Assembly (NCBI GenBank): GCA_017312345.1
Contig: BLAA01000001.1
Coordinates: 310,001 to 374,000 of the forward strand
DNA length: 64,000 nucleotides
Direction: 5' to 3'
Source of the DNA: Candidatus Denitrolinea symbiosum
GTDB lineage: Bacteria > Chloroflexota > Anaerolineae > Anaerolineales > Villigracilaceae
Positions 63,968 to 64,000 of the stretch are shown here, piece by piece (within the stretch, counting starts at the first letter, position 1; each line of letters opens with the position of its first letter). The position numbers and the translations under genes are program-made. The notes under the pieces were generated by a model. It was not told the origin of the DNA. It ran no database searches and saw only the letters and a list, made by a program, of their open reading frames with translations.

Positions 63968-64000
63968 GGGAGTAGGAAAAAGCAGATCGAGACGGCATCC

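Overview
The window looks like a chromosomal stretch from a Chloroflexota bacterium, most likely class Anaerolineae. This is inferred from gene content and style: moderately high G+C, a two-subunit class I fumarase, lipoproteins with Pro/Thr linkers, a very large DUF11/SdrD-type adhesin, cytoplasmic housekeeping genes scattered among paralogous glycosyltransferases, and many short heptameric tandem repeats. No rRNA, CRISPR array, phage module or plasmid replication gene was seen. One tRNA gene (Glu, CTC) is present.

Layout. 1-26 kb is mostly minus strand: fumarase beta and alpha, a plus-strand beta-propeller lipoprotein, a 2385-residue secreted repeat protein ending in a complete sortase domain, an ABC exporter, imidazolonepropionase, a small methyltransferase, YwbE, a PmeII-like restriction-modification pair, a clostripain-like protease, RNase HI, oligoendopeptidase F, a rhodanese lipoprotein with an in-frame TGA (probable selenocysteine), and a histidine kinase. 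26-39 kb carries a GH13 enzyme with a lysine-rich tail, a BrnT/BrnA toxin-antitoxin pair, IlvE, two tandem ArsR-DUF2087 regulators, tRNA-Glu, a mini-glutaredoxin, a large membrane protein, methyltransferases, a methyltransferase-GT2 fusion, a recently inserted IS1595-type element with perfect ends and target duplication, and a DUF4143 ATPase.

39.7-58.7 kb is a surface-polysaccharide locus, all on the plus strand. It holds a winged-helix regulator coupled to an epimerase, GDP-fucose-synthase-like SDR, Wzm/Wzt ABC export pair, KpsC/S-like glycosyltransferase, PseB-like 4,6-dehydratase, RmlD-like reductase, NeuB/PseI-like synthase, GT4, AAC(3)-like acetyltransferase, DUF4910 peptidase-like protein, SpsF-like cytidylyltransferase and further glycosyltransferases. 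The enzymes suggest an exported glycan containing a nonulosonic-acid-type or 6-deoxy-amino sugar. The usual aminotransferase and UDP-hydrolase steps are not seen here. 58.8-64 kb has FakA-like kinase with an Asp23 protein, ribosomal protein L28 (rpmB), ribulose-phosphate epimerase overlapping a Ser/Thr kinase, and a membrane-anchored FGE-sulfatase-domain protein.

The most unusual signals are: (1) the TGA-containing rhodanese, where TGA falls at the catalytic cysteine and a hairpin follows at SECIS-like distance; (2) a roughly 21-bp-spaced array of DnaA boxes over the end of the RmlD-like gene; (3) the adhesin-sortase fusion; (4) heptameric repeats that separate genes, replace Shine-Dalgarno regions and also lie inside reading frames; (5) a dispersed element of about 105 bp with two hairpins whose loops are complementary; and (6) a 70-bp tandem array that has copied the end of a glycosyltransferase gene five times.
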